Positions 1 through 8,840 of a stretch of DNA of 64,000 nt are shown piece by piece (the stretch's first letter is position 1; each line of letters starts with the position of its first letter). The position numbers and the translations under genes are program-made. Origin of the DNA: Hymenobacter lucidus (GTDB lineage Bacteria; Bacteroidota; Bacteroidia; Cytophagales; Hymenobacteraceae); assembly GCF_020447265.1 (NCBI RefSeq), contig NZ_JAJADR010000002.1:310001-374000 (forward strand), in the 5' to 3' direction. The notes under the pieces are model-generated. The model was not told the DNA's origin, searched no databases, and was given only the letters and a program-made list of their open reading frames with translations.

Positions 1-118
1 GGCCGGCACGCTGGAGGAGTATTTCCGCACCTCGGGCGAACTACCGATGGACACCCGCAAGGCTTTGGGCGTCAAGCACGACATTCACTACACCGGCCCA
101 CCGCTGAAACCGGACTGA
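1..118 (+). CDS. C-terminal end of an unidentified protein (partial)
   Basis: An open frame enters from the left edge and ends at a TGA at 116-118, giving the last 38 residues of a protein (it reads AGTLEEYFRTSGELPMDTRK and finishes GPPLKPD). The codon choice matches the surrounding high-GC genes, with G or C in most third positions. The fragment is too short to name a family. It is followed by about 240 bp without a convincing gene before the next start at 363. Confidence 0.5.
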   Translation, partial: AGTLEEYFRTSGELPMDTRKALGVKHDIHYTGPPLKPD

Positions 119-362
119 CGCCTTGGTGATGAATCCCAACGGGGCCGGTGGACTTGCTTCCGCCGGCCCATTGTTTTTTATACAAAGCCAGCCGGATGGC
201 CATTCGGTGCTGGCGGCGCTGCCCGGGACCCGTAGAAACCCGGCGACCTGGCGCCGGGCGGCGGTACAAAACGCTGCCGAATTAAACCAAGCGCTATATA
301 ATCCAACGGGTATATTTGTCCGCGCTGTGCGCCGTGGCACAGCCTGACCCCATCCCGTTGTT

Positions 363-1130
363 ATGCGTAATTTTCTGGCGACTCTGACGGCCGTTACCCT
401 GCTGGTCTTACTCATCTTCACCGGCCTGCACCTGCTTCACCTCACCACGGGCACGCTCGTCGACTGGATTATCGGCATTGGTATCTTTTGGTGGCTGGCC
501 GCGGTGGTAGTATTACCCTGGAACACGCACTTTGCGGCCAAGGATGTGCTGGAAGAAGCCCGCCAGTCGCGCGAGCATGGCATTGCGGTGAGCGAGGAAA
601 CCGTGGCCTTTGCCCGGCGCCTGGCCCAGCGCTTTTTGTGGCTGGCCATTGGGTTGCACCTGCTCACGGCCCTCACGCTCTACCTGCTGGCTTACTATCA
701 GCTTACAGTGGTGGGCTACGCTGCCTCGGTGGCCGCGCTGCTGCTCACCTTTGCCAGGCCGGCCCAGCGGGCTTACGAGCACCTGAGCCGCCGTCTGCAG
801 GCCATGACGCACCAGATTCACTATCCGCGGGAAGACGTGGTGGAGCTGCGCAGCCGAATGCTGGATGCGGAAACCAAGCTGCGCGACCTGCGCACTATGC
901 TGGACGTGAGTGAGCCTACCTCCTGGGCCCACAGCCAGACCCAGGAGGTGGCCCACCTGCGCCTGCAGCTCGACCGGCTCGATGGCCGCCAGGAGGAACT
1001 GACCCGCCAGAACAGCCGCGACCACGAAGCCCTGGCCCGCCAGACGGCCGCCGACATTGCTCGTCTCTCCGAAGACGCCCAGTTTCTCAATCAGGTCCGG
1101 GAACTGATCCGCTTCTACAAAAGTGCCTAG
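363..1130 (+). CDS. Membrane protein with C-terminal coiled coil, unknown function
   Basis: 255 residues from an ATG. The N-terminal half is hydrophobic, with likely membrane segments at about 4-27, 32-55 and 90-130 (the last probably two helices). From about residue 158 to the end the chain is charged and heptad-like, rich in L, E, R and Q, as in a coiled coil facing the cytoplasm. I do not recognise the family. Membrane anchoring plus a long coiled coil suggests a scaffold or tethering protein, but this is inference only. No operon partner is evident: the next gene starts about 145 bp downstream. Confidence 0.75.
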   Translation: MRNFLATLTAVTLLVLLIFTGLHLLHLTTGTLVDWIIGIGIFWWLAAVVVLPWNTHFAAKDVLEEARQSREHGIAVSEETVAFARRLAQRFLWLAIGLHLLTALTLYLLAYYQLTVVGYAASVAALLLTFARPAQRAYEHLSRRLQAMTHQIHYPREDVVELRSRMLDAETKLRDLRTMLDVSEPTSWAHSQTQEVAHLRLQLDRLDGRQEELTRQNSRDHEALARQTAADIARLSEDAQFLNQVRELIRFYKSA

Positions 1131-1275
1131 CGCGCCGGTAGCGGTCTGAATGGTCAACCCAGCTGGTTAGGTGTGGCTACAACCTTCTGAGCACGGCCCT
1201 TTTCCGACCCGGCACCGTTGGGCTGCGTATGAAGGCTTCGGCAAAAGGAACAGCAAACCTTTGCCGGCGCTCCGC

Positions 1276-1860
1276 ATGAAAAAGCTTCTGTCGTTTCTAC
1301 CGCTGCTGCTGGCCGGCTGTGGCCCCTGCCAGGAAATAATCCTCTCGCCGCCCGAGCGGGCTTGGCTGGCCGCCTACCAGCCGGGCGAGAAAATCACCTT
1401 TCGCAGTAACCGGGGCCGCACCAACACCCTGACGATGCTGCCGCCTAAAGAATGGCATGAGAATACGGACTGCAACCGGCTGGAGTCGGGCAATTACCAG
1501 CCCATCTTCTCCCAGATTATCTTGCAGTCTGCCACCGTGTACAACGCCCGGAACCCGTATTTTCTGGTGACGATGCGCAAAAACAACCCCGACCGGCCGG
1601 GCTACCTTACCTTCAGCATGGCGGGGGTAGAGTGCGGCACAGCCGCCGAGGAAGGCCAGCCCACCTCGAAGCTGCAGCAACGCTCCTGCACCCTGACGAC
1701 CACCGGCCAAGTGTACCCAAGGGCCTATTTTTTTCAGGACGGGCAAAACGCCACGCACTACGGCACCGGGCCGGTACGGGCTTTCTACTGGGACCGGCAG
1801 GCCGGCCTGATCCGCTACGACTTGGCCGACGGCGAAACATTTGAGCTAGCCGCGGATTAG
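1276..1860 (+). CDS. Small lipoprotein, unknown function
   Basis: 194 residues. The ATG at 1276 is chosen because it gives a clean lipoprotein signal (MKKLLSFLPLLLAGC, lipobox LAGC, lipidated Cys at 15); the frame is open further upstream to 1171 but without signal-like sequence. The mature part has several cysteines and no family I can name. It is likely anchored in the outer or inner membrane facing the periplasm. The next gene on the same strand starts 73 bp later. Confidence 0.75.
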   Translation: MKKLLSFLPLLLAGCGPCQEIILSPPERAWLAAYQPGEKITFRSNRGRTNTLTMLPPKEWHENTDCNRLESGNYQPIFSQIILQSATVYNARNPYFLVTMRKNNPDRPGYLTFSMAGVECGTAAEEGQPTSKLQQRSCTLTTTGQVYPRAYFFQDGQNATHYGTGPVRAFYWDRQAGLIRYDLADGETFELAAD

Positions 1861-1932
1861 TCAGTGCCGGGCGCGGCCGGCTTTTGTGCCAGCACCCACC
1901 AGCCCCTTCTGAATTCCACCCAAGCCAGGTTT

Positions 1933-2892
1933 ATGATTCCCCAATCAGCAGAAAATACCGCTACTTCTCCCACCGGCAGCCTTACCGAACCCGCCACCAT
2001 TGTGCTGGCCGGCGCTACCGGGGCCCTTGGCCTGCTCATTGCCCACCACCTGCGCCGGCGTGGCGCGGCCGTGCGGGCCCTGGTGCGTTCGGCCGCCAGC
2101 ACCACCGCCGAGGCCGACTCGCTGCGGCTGCAGGGCGTGGAAGTAGTAAGCGTAGATTACAACGACGCGGCAGCCCTTACCCAAGCCTGCGCCGGCGCCA
2201 GCTGCGTGGTATCGGCCCTGTCGGGGCTGCGGCCGGTGATTGTGGATGCCCAGACCCAGCTGCTCGAAGCGGCCATTGCGGCCGGCGTGCCCCGCTTCAT
2301 TCCTTCCGACTTTTCGGCCGACTTCACCCGGCTGCCCGAAGGCTCCAACCGTAACTTCGACCTGCGCCGGGAGTTTCAGCGCCGGCTCGATAAAGCCCCC
2401 ATCCGGGCTACTTCCATCCTCAACGGCATGTTTACGGAACTGCTCAAGGGCCAGGCTCCAGTGGTGCTGCAGGGGCCAAAGCGGGTGGCTTACTGGGGCG
2501 ACGCCGACCAGCCTCTGGACTTTACCACGATGGTAAACACGGCCGAGTACACCGCTGCCGCTGCTCTTGATGCTACCACGCCCCGCTACCTGCGCGTGGC
2601 CGGCGAAGTAGCTAGCATTCGGGGCCTGCAGGCCGCCGCCCAGGCCGCTACGGGTCAGGATTTCAAGCTATTCCGGGTGGGTAGCCTGGGCTTTCTGGGC
2701 ACCATGATTAAGGTGACGCGCACCCTGATGCCCGCCAAGAACGAAGTATTTCCGCCCTGGCAGGGCATGCAGTACCTGCACAACATGCTCAGCGGGCAGG
2801 CCAAGCTGACCGAGCCGCTGGACAACGGGCGCTACGACGGCATCCAGTGGACGCCCGTGCGGCAGGTGCTGGCCGCCAAAGACAACGCCTAG
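1933..2892 (+). CDS. NmrA-like / isoflavone-reductase-like NAD(P)-binding protein
   Basis: 319 residues from the ATG at 1933. Near the N-terminus is a Rossmann nucleotide-binding motif (VLAGATGALG, GxxGxxG type) followed by a beta-alpha unit ending in an Arg-rich turn (RALVRSA) that favours NADPH. The body resembles the NmrA/HSCARG and isoflavone reductase branch of atypical short-chain dehydrogenases: PSDFSADFT and a substrate region with ILNGMFTELL. Members act as redox sensors or reductases; the substrate here is unknown. It appears to be a single-gene unit. The family call is firm, the function is not. Confidence 0.85.
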   Translation: MIPQSAENTATSPTGSLTEPATIVLAGATGALGLLIAHHLRRRGAAVRALVRSAASTTAEADSLRLQGVEVVSVDYNDAAALTQACAGASCVVSALSGLRPVIVDAQTQLLEAAIAAGVPRFIPSDFSADFTRLPEGSNRNFDLRREFQRRLDKAPIRATSILNGMFTELLKGQAPVVLQGPKRVAYWGDADQPLDFTTMVNTAEYTAAAALDATTPRYLRVAGEVASIRGLQAAAQAATGQDFKLFRVGSLGFLGTMIKVTRTLMPAKNEVFPPWQGMQYLHNMLSGQAKLTEPLDNGRYDGIQWTPVRQVLAAKDNA

Positions 2893-2950
2893 CCCGCTTT
2901 ACTTGCTGCCGCCAATGGCGGCGGAAGCATTCAGGGAGCTACTCAGGGAG

Positions 2951-3541
2951 CTACTGGAAGTCGGCTGGCAGCTGCCAGCCGACTTTGTCGGCCCAGAGAC
3001 TCGCCGCTTCATAGATGAGGTGAAACACGGGCTCTTTCAGAAACAGGTAGCCGTCGATGCTGTTGGGGAAGAGGGTGGCGGCGCGGTGCTTGGCCAGCGC
3101 ATACTCAGCCCGGGCACGGTCATTGGCCCGCAGGTAGTCGCGGAACAGCAGGGCGTAGCGCGCATTGAAGCGCCCCGCCTCCCGGATGTGTATATGAGTG
3201 CGCCGCTCCCCCGCCGGCTCGCGCATATAGAGCTTGCGCTGCTCCACATCCGCAGCGGGCAGGTAATGAAACTCGTCGTACTGAAACGCCTCGGCCTGCC
3301 GGAAACCAGCCTGCCAGAGCGGCTGCGTGAGGTCGGCCACCGCGGCCAAGTCAGCCACGGTCAGCTGCAGGTCGATGACGTCCTTGGCGCTGAGGCCGGG
3401 CACCGCCGTGGACCCGATATGGTCGATGCGCACCACAGCCGGGCCCGCCAGCGCCCGGATGCGCTGTGCCATAGCCTCGTACTCGGCCACCCAGCCCGGC
3501 TGATAAGGCAGCAGCACAACCGGCCTCGAGGTAGGGAACAT
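2951..3541 (-). CDS. GrpB/UPF0157 family protein (nucleotidyltransferase fold)
   Basis: 196 residues on the minus strand. The sequence carries the GrpB (UPF0157) hallmarks: VVLLPYQPGW near the N-terminus, IDHIGSTAVPGLSAKDVIDL around residues 40-60, and HIHIR later in the chain. These proteins have a nucleotidyltransferase-like fold; some are fused to CoaE or other enzymes, but the reaction of the stand-alone form is not established. Length is normal for the family. It converges with the NmrA-like gene across about 58 bp. Confidence 0.9.
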   Translation of the reverse strand: MFPTSRPVVLLPYQPGWVAEYEAMAQRIRALAGPAVVRIDHIGSTAVPGLSAKDVIDLQLTVADLAAVADLTQPLWQAGFRQAEAFQYDEFHYLPAADVEQRKLYMREPAGERRTHIHIREAGRFNARYALLFRDYLRANDRARAEYALAKHRAATLFPNSIDGYLFLKEPVFHLIYEAASLWADKVGWQLPADFQ

Positions 3542-3667
3542 AGGCTTTGGGAGAAATCTGGGGAAGCCCGAAAAGTAAGATGTACGCCCGATTACGACTA
3601 CAGCCGCAAGTGAGCTACTCTGTACCCGAATCTCAAAGCCACCGGGCTGCTAATGGCCATCCTTTTG

Positions 3668-4189
3668 TCACCAGGCATTAACGGTAACGGTTGCTCCATA
3701 CTGGTCGACGGTGAACAGCGGCTCTCGATTGAGCGGGCTGCCGGCTACAAACTGCGCGCCTTCCTCTACCACCACTATTTTCTTGCCCAACAACGCAGCC
3801 ACGCTGGTCAGGAAATGCAGCAGCTGCGCATGGTCGTCCTGCTCCTTTATTTCCCGGGGGTCAATGTCGCAGTCGATAGTATCGTCGCTGAGAAAAAAGC
3901 AGTTGAACTGGATACGGCCAATGGTTACGTAGGCAAAAGGGGCATTACCCGGCAAGTCATTGTCCCAATAGGTAAATACGGCCGCCAGGTCAATCTTTTC
4001 CTGTTCCAACGGCTCCTCATCACCCCGATATAGAAACCGGACCGGGTAATTGGCCTGCACAAAATCAACCCAGCGGCGCCAATCGTCCCGGTTCGTATCC
4101 AGCACGATGACGTCGGGCAAGGAGCCATCGGAGCGGTAGACGTGCTTTTTAAGAACTTCCCAGCTCAAGTCGGCTATGTTGGTCGGCAT
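3668..4189 (-). CDS. Hypothetical soluble protein
   Basis: 173 residues with the start placed at MPTNIADLSW; the frame is open further upstream but that stretch looks non-coding. The sequence is acidic and shows no signal peptide or membrane segment, so it is probably cytoplasmic. It contains an acidic run (DDTIDCDIDPREIKEQDD) that could bind metal. Its pattern of alternating beta and alpha blocks resembles small proteins often found near immunity genes, but I cannot place it in a named family. Transcribed alone, 74 bp after the stop of the upstream minus-strand gene would be reached in the direction of transcription. Confidence 0.65.
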   Translation of the reverse strand: MPTNIADLSWEVLKKHVYRSDGSLPDVIVLDTNRDDWRRWVDFVQANYPVRFLYRGDEEPLEQEKIDLAAVFTYWDNDLPGNAPFAYVTIGRIQFNCFFLSDDTIDCDIDPREIKEQDDHAQLLHFLTSVAALLGKKIVVVEEGAQFVAGSPLNREPLFTVDQYGATVTVNAW

Positions 4190-4263
4190 CGGGCTGGTTG
4201 TATGGTTGGCTGTATGAAGGATAGCAGCGGCAGAATGAAAGCGGGACGGCGCTATCCAGTACG

Positions 4264-4734
4264 CTACTTCGGCGCCAGCTGCCACCGAAAGCTGATGCCC
4301 TTCGAGTCGGGGGTGCGGATATCCACCGCGCCGGAGCTGGGCTTGGGCGGCGCGTAAGGCTGCGGGGTGCCATCAGCACCTACCACCGCCAAGTTCTGGT
4401 AGGCAATAAACACGTAGATCTGGTCACCGGGCTGGATGCTGCTCGCCAAGGCCCGCAGGTCTACGTTGGGCTGGCTCACGACCAGTGTAGGCAGGGCCGG
4501 GCGGCCGCGTCGGATCAGCGTCAGCTCGGCATTTCGGAACCGGTAGGGCTGCTCCGGACACCCCGCCGCCGCTGCTACCCGCAACGTAACGAGCGGCACG
4601 AAGGCGCTGCCCGCAGCTGGTATTTCCGCATTTTTGCTCAGCAGCTTCACCACCGGCCGGGCGCAGTCAGTTTGGGCAGTAGCCGCGGTGGCCGTAGCCA
4701 AGCTGACCAGCACCAGAAGTAGTTTATTCAGCAT
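4264..4734 (-). CDS. Secreted protein of unknown function
   Basis: 156 residues with a Sec signal peptide (MLNKLLLVLVSLATATAATA, cleavage probably before QTDC). The mature chain is beta-rich and has two cysteines that could pair. The segment around DLRALASSIQPGDQIYVF vaguely recalls C-terminal GldM-type domains, but the match is too weak to name it. The ATG at 4734 is preferred over an upstream in-frame codon because it starts the signal peptide. Confidence 0.7.
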   Translation of the reverse strand: MLNKLLLVLVSLATATAATAQTDCARPVVKLLSKNAEIPAAGSAFVPLVTLRVAAAAGCPEQPYRFRNAELTLIRRGRPALPTLVVSQPNVDLRALASSIQPGDQIYVFIAYQNLAVVGADGTPQPYAPPKPSSGAVDIRTPDSKGISFRWQLAPK

Positions 4735-4868
4735 GGCAGGCGGGGTAACTAAGCAGTACAACGATAGATAGGCAAACCAACCGCGGCAAACAAGCACCGG
4801 GAGGTAATCCTCAACGGCCCCGGACCCACGCGCAGTATATATGTGTAGCAGTAAGCCGTGAAGGACAC

Positions 4869-5291
4869 TTAAGGCTGGGCAACTGGTGGTGCGGGCCGGG
4901 CACCAAGGGCCAGACGCAGGCTCAAAAGCGCCAATAGCAGCGTCAGCGGGGTGAAGACAGCCTTTTCCGTGACATTGGTCGAGAATAGGTTACCCACCGT
5001 ATTCAGCCCAAATAGGCCCACCATCAGCCAGAGCGCTACCCGCAGTACCCGGGAGCTGACGCTCACCTTCCAGTAGCCCGCCCACACGGCTACCACTGCC
5101 AGCATCAGCGCGTTCAGGGCTATGGATACGGTTTCGAAAGCCAGCATCTGCGCGTGGGTTTGCAGCCGCCCGCCCCACACGACGCCGAAGGGAATGACGC
5201 CCGTGATAACCAAGCCGTGAAAGAGCAGGATCAGGACGAAAATAACCAGTAGGCTGGCAGCGGCCAGGCGTTCGGAAAACAGCTGCTTCAT
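4869..5291 (-). CDS. Four-helix membrane protein, unknown function
   Basis: 140 residues. Four hydrophobic segments are visible, at about 10-35, 45-70, 75-95 and 105-130, with short loops, so it is a small inner-membrane protein. The pattern is common among uncharacterised Bacteroidota membrane proteins. The ATG at 5291 (MKQLFSERL) is chosen because upstream codons add no plausible sequence. It is divergent from the potassium channel gene, sharing a 248-bp intergenic region. Confidence 0.7.
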   Translation of the reverse strand: MKQLFSERLAAASLLVIFVLILLFHGLVITGVIPFGVVWGGRLQTHAQMLAFETVSIALNALMLAVVAVWAGYWKVSVSSRVLRVALWLMVGLFGLNTVGNLFSTNVTEKAVFTPLTLLLALLSLRLALGARPAPPVAQP

Positions 5292-5539
5292 GGCAGAGAA
5301 AAGCAATGGGAGGAAGACCAATAGAGCGTGGCACTCGCCCGGCAGCCAATGCCGCCTGGCAGCTGCGAAATAAGCAATTCCAGCACAAAAGCGGCCGGGC
5401 TTGCCAGGGCGTCAGCCAGCCGGGCAGTGCATGCTGGGCAGGCAGCCCCCTCAAGCAGGCTCATCTCGCAACGGCTGGTTTGCGTAAGCCCGACCTACAC
5501 CACCGGCCCCGGCAAAGCCCGACCGGCCCCTGCTTCTCT

Positions 5540-6370
5540 ATGGATATTCGCCCCCGCGCCAACGCTTCTTCCTGGCAACAAAAGGCTTACCGCGTCATCT
5601 TCGAGTCGGACACCCGGGCCGGGCAGCTCTTCGATATTGCCCTGCTGGTGGCCATTGTGCTGAGCGTGCTGGCCGTCATGCTGGAAAGCGTGACCAGCAT
5701 CAGTGCCCGCTACGGGCCGGGGCTGCGGGCGGTAGAGTGGTTTTTTACCGGCCTGTTTCTGCTCGAATACCTGATGCGCCTGCTGGTGGTGCGCCGGCCC
5801 CTGAACTACGCCCTGAGCTGGCTGGGCATCATCGACTTTCTGGCCATCGTGCCCACGCTGGCGGCCCTGGTGCTGGCCGGCAGCCGCTACCTGCTCGTTA
5901 TTCGCACGCTGCGGCTGCTGCGGGTGTTCCGCATCTTCAAGCTGGGGCAGTTCATTGGCGAAGGTGAGTTTATCCTGAGCGCCCTCAAGGCCAGCCGCTT
6001 CAAGATTCTGGTATTTCTAAGCTCCGTCATCACGCTGGCCGTAGTAGTAGGCACGCTGATGTACGTAGTGGAAGGCGGCCAGAATGGCTTCACCAGCATC
6101 CCGAAAAGCATTTACTGGGCCATCGTAACCATGACCACCGTGGGCTACGGCGACATCTCCCCGGCCACAGTGCTGGGCCAGACGCTGGCCTCGGTGCTGA
6201 TGATTATGGGCTACGCCATCATTGCCGTGCCCACCGGCATCGTATCGGCCCAGATGGCGCTGCCCGCCGCCGGCCGGCCTACCTACAAGCAGGTAGTGTG
6301 CCACGTGTGCCAGGCCCAGGACCACCGCAACGACGCCGAATACTGCTGGCGCTGCGGCGAGAAACTGTAG
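5540..6370 (+). CDS. Voltage-gated-type potassium channel with C-terminal zinc ribbon
   Basis: 276 residues. It has six transmembrane helices, with an S4-like basic helix (IRTLRLLRVFRIFKLG, about 121-136) and the selectivity filter TVGYGD at 200-205. It therefore belongs to the ion-transport (Kv/KvAP-like) family and should conduct K+ across the inner membrane. The tail is unusual: after S6 the chain ends in a CxxC-x11-CxxC motif (C254, C257, C269, C272), a probable zinc ribbon facing the cytoplasm. The ATG at 5540 gives MDIRPRANAS; the frame extends upstream without channel-like sequence. Transcribed alone. Confidence 0.93.
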   Translation: MDIRPRANASSWQQKAYRVIFESDTRAGQLFDIALLVAIVLSVLAVMLESVTSISARYGPGLRAVEWFFTGLFLLEYLMRLLVVRRPLNYALSWLGIIDFLAIVPTLAALVLAGSRYLLVIRTLRLLRVFRIFKLGQFIGEGEFILSALKASRFKILVFLSSVITLAVVVGTLMYVVEGGQNGFTSIPKSIYWAIVTMTTVGYGDISPATVLGQTLASVLMIMGYAIIAVPTGIVSAQMALPAAGRPTYKQVVCHVCQAQDHRNDAEYCWRCGEKL

Positions 6371-6396
6371 GCGACCGGAAAAGCCACGCGCTCCTG

Positions 6397-6720
6397 CTAC
6401 GGGGCCGGCTGAAACCAGCGCTGATACGCCGGCGCCACCAGCCGCTGCCACTCCGAGTGGCGCTTCAGGTAGCTGGTCACGAAGGGGCACAACGGAATCA
6501 GCGGCTGCCCGCGCCGCTCTACTTCGGCCAGCACTTTTTCTACCAGGGCCGTGCCTACCCCCTGCCCTTCCAGCTGCCCCGGCACTTCGGTGTGAAACAG
6601 GGCCAGGGCACCTTCCCGGTCGCCGTATTCCATAAAGGCCGTGGCGTAGTTCACGGTCAGCTCGAAGCGGTGGCTGCCGCTGTTGTCGACGAGGGGCAGG
6701 TCCTGGAGTTCGGGTTTCAT
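6397..6720 (-). CDS. GNAT-family N-acetyltransferase (small YjdJ-like)
   Basis: 107 residues. It shows the short GNAT layout: HRFELTVN...AFMEY at the start, then the acetyl-CoA-binding segment EGQGVGTALVEKVL (R/Q-x-x-G-x-G/A type) at about 51-64, then PLCPFVTSYLKRHSEW. This last block is typical of the compact COG2388-type acetyltransferases. The acceptor substrate cannot be told. Converges with the channel gene with only 26 bp between stops. Confidence 0.88.
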   Translation of the reverse strand: MKPELQDLPLVDNSGSHRFELTVNYATAFMEYGDREGALALFHTEVPGQLEGQGVGTALVEKVLAEVERRGQPLIPLCPFVTSYLKRHSEWQRLVAPAYQRWFQPAP

Positions 6721-6796
6721 AGCATGGAAGTTGATGGTAGCGGGCTAAAAATAGTGGTGATTGGGAATAGTAGGTCACTCTGTCCGCGTAAAACGA

Positions 6797-6830
6797 AAAG
6801 CGCCGCCCCGGTTTCCCGGGGCGGCGCTTT
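6797..6830 (-). terminator. Hairpin terminator after the F420-type reductase gene
   Basis: A GC-rich stem (AAAGCGCCGCCCCGG paired with its complement) with a 4-base loop, followed on the minus strand by a T-rich stretch. It lies between the stop at 6885 and the next gene on that strand. Confidence 0.75.
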
Positions 6831-6884
6831 GCACTACATACTGGTTGGCCGGTTATTTGGCCGGCAGCTACTTCAGCCCTGTGG

Positions 6885-7613
6885 CTATTTTAGCTTCACG
6901 CCCTGGGCTTGCAGAGCCTGCTCCTGCTGGGCCTGGTTGGCCAGGAACTCGGCGTGCTGGGCTTCCGTGCGCTCGGTGCCCAGGCTAGCCAGGTGCTGTT
7001 TCACTTGGTCGGCCGGCAAATCGTTGCAGTAAATGGGGCCGCCGGGCTGCTGCCGCCACGACTCGCGCATCGTGCCGCCGTCCAGGGCGTCGAAGCCCAG
7101 CTCTTCCACCAGGGCCATTACTTTTTGCTTGGCCGCGGCATCGTCGGAGGCCACGGGCAGGGCAATGCGGCCGGGCGTGCCGGCAGGCTGGCCGTTGTTC
7201 TGGAGGTTGGCAGCGAAGATGTTGTTGAACACCTTCACCACGGGGCGGCCCAAGTGCTGCTGCACCCAGCCGCTTTCGGTCAGGTCGCCGGTTTCCAGCT
7301 CGGGGATGTGGCCGTCGCGCAGCAGCGGGTAGTAGTTGCTTGTGTCGATGATGGGCACTTTGGGAGCTACCCCTGCGAACAAGTCTTTCGGTAGGTCGGG
7401 GATTTTCTCCAGCGGGATGGTCACCACGAGGAGGTCGGTGCCGCGTTGGGCGGCTTCCTGGGCCGTGACGGGCGTAGCGCCGGTTTTCTGGGCCAGGTCC
7501 TGCAGCGTCTCGGGGCCGCGGGAGTTGGCAATGTAAACGGTATGGCCGAGGCTGGTGAGCCGCACGGCGAGGGCGCTGCCGATGTGGCCGGCCCCGATGA
7601 TTCCGATGTTCAT
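6885..7613 (-). CDS. NADPH-dependent F420-reductase-like dinucleotide-binding protein
   Basis: 242 residues. The N-terminus MNIGIIGAGHIGSALA is a GxGxxG Rossmann motif, and ANSRGPE about 25 residues later is the NADP 2'-phosphate-binding turn of the F420H2:NADP oxidoreductase-like family (COG2085). The central block VFNNIFAANL and later GRIALPVASDD fit the same family. In organisms without F420 such proteins are thought to be NADP-dependent reductases of unknown substrate. Length is usual. The minus-strand gene upstream in transcription (7821-8534) is separated by its own terminator, so this is probably a separate unit. Confidence 0.9.
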   Translation of the reverse strand: MNIGIIGAGHIGSALAVRLTSLGHTVYIANSRGPETLQDLAQKTGATPVTAQEAAQRGTDLLVVTIPLEKIPDLPKDLFAGVAPKVPIIDTSNYYPLLRDGHIPELETGDLTESGWVQQHLGRPVVKVFNNIFAANLQNNGQPAGTPGRIALPVASDDAAAKQKVMALVEELGFDALDGGTMRESWRQQPGGPIYCNDLPADQVKQHLASLGTERTEAQHAEFLANQAQQEQALQAQGVKLK

Positions 7614-7732
7614 AGTTGGGTAAGGTTAGTTTGTGCCCCGGCGCTGTGCCGTTGCAGGTGGTTAAACAGCGGTGGCGCGGTTTTGCTTTTTCAAACTGGA
7701 GAGCAGCTCGGTAAGCGGCAGTGGTTCACCCA

Positions 7733-7770
7733 ACAAAAACGCCCGGCCTCCCCTACGGGAAACCGGGCGC
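7733..7770 (-). terminator. Hairpin terminator downstream of the 7821-8534 gene
   Basis: Stem CGCCCGG/CCGGGCG around a 16-base loop, followed on the minus strand by GTTTTTGTT. It is placed to end transcription of the helical-protein gene before the reductase. Confidence 0.7.
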
Positions 7771-7820
7771 CGGATAGCTGCACTAGGTATAGAATGAGGC
7801 GCGACACCAGGGCGGGCGGG

Positions 7821-8534
7821 TTAGTTTTGCCCCAGCGGGGCCGGCTTGGCTTCAGTGGCGGGGGCAGCAGCGCGGTGCTGGTTGAAGTACTTCTTTTCGA
7901 AGTACGTGGCGGCCTGCCCGGGCTGCTCGTCGAAGGTGAGGCCCAGCTGGCGGGCGTTGCGCGAGAGCTGCCGGGTGAGCAGGTCGCGCTCGGCGCGGGA
8001 GCCCACGCGGGCGTCGGCCTGCGCCTTCTTCTGCCCGGTTTGGGTGGTGAGGGCGGCCAGCAGCGCATCGCGGTGCTGAGTGTAAGTAGTCTTAAAGTCG
8101 GCCTCGAACCCCTGCCCCACTTCGGCCAGGGCCGTATCGAAACGCTCCAGCAGACCGGGCCAGGCAGGCTGGTCGGCCTGGTGGTACTCGTTGGCGCCCT
8201 TCGGGAAGAAGCGCAGGCGCTGGGCTTTGTCCTTGAGCTTGTAGTCGACGTAGTCGCGGCCGGAGCCCACGAGCCACTGCACCATCGCCTCGCGGGCGGT
8301 GCTCAGCGTGAGGGTGCTGCTTTTGCCCGTGCTGCTGGCCGTGCCCGCCTGGCTGCGCTGCCCGAAGTAGGCCTCGTAGCGGGCCTCGGTGGCCGTAACC
8401 AAGGCGTCGAAGCGGCCCTGGTCGTTGTCCTGCCGCAGCCGCTCCAGGTGGTCCCGCGTGCCCGCCTCCAGGTCCTGGGAGCTGATGGCGTCGTCGGCAA
8501 ACCAGTCATCAAAAATTCTGTCAAACGCTAACAT
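7821..8534 (-). CDS. Helical protein of unknown function, paralogue of the protein at 57575-58282
   Basis: 237 residues, charged and predicted almost wholly alpha-helical, with no signal peptide or membrane segment. By eye it aligns over its middle and C-terminal parts with the 57575-58282 product: FFPKGANEY with IFPQGRAAL, then a matched helix pattern, then FDEQPGQAATYF with YYEQPQRVAAHF. I know no function for the family. The gene starts 43 bp from an array of 42-bp palindromic repeats, which lies on its 5' side. The C-terminus is low complexity (AAAPATEAKPAPLGQN). Cytoplasmic by inference. Confidence 0.75.
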   Translation of the reverse strand: MLAFDRIFDDWFADDAISSQDLEAGTRDHLERLRQDNDQGRFDALVTATEARYEAYFGQRSQAGTASSTGKSSTLTLSTAREAMVQWLVGSGRDYVDYKLKDKAQRLRFFPKGANEYHQADQPAWPGLLERFDTALAEVGQGFEADFKTTYTQHRDALLAALTTQTGQKKAQADARVGSRAERDLLTRQLSRNARQLGLTFDEQPGQAATYFEKKYFNQHRAAAPATEAKPAPLGQN

Positions 8535-8576
8535 AGATGGCTAATAAAGTGAAGGTTAAAGATCCTCCTAGCTACC

Positions 8577-8840
8577 CAGAATATTCTGCAAATCCTATCT
8601 ATAAACGTCTGGTTGTCTTCCAGAAGTCTGTAAATGCCTCCCAGGTTTCCCGGTGTGCCTTTCAGAGTTCTGTAGATGCCTTCTAAGTTTCCAGGTAGGG
8701 TTTCCAGAGTTCTGGAAGGTGCCCCTGAGTTTCTAGGTCGGTCTTCCAGAGTTCTGGATGGTATTTCGGGAAACTTCAGGAGGTGTTCCAGAGGTCTGGA
8801 AGGGTATCAGAAGTTTCTGGGAGGGTCTGGGACAGTTGTA
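8577..8840. repeat. 42-bp tandem array of palindromes (consensus TTCCAGAGTTCTGGAA)
   Basis: Six recognisable imperfect palindromes are centred at about 8582, 8625, 8667, 8709, 8751 and 8793. The step is 42 bp from 8625 onward and 43 bp for the first. A seventh, badly eroded copy is centred near 8835. Best cores are CCAGAGTTCTGG at 8704-8715 and 8746-8757. The 26-30 bp between cores are weakly alike (often a GTTTC or AGTTTC run). The array fills most of the 449-bp gap between the genes starting at 8534 and ending at 8984. Frames stay open across it only because 42 is a multiple of three. Confidence 0.85.
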
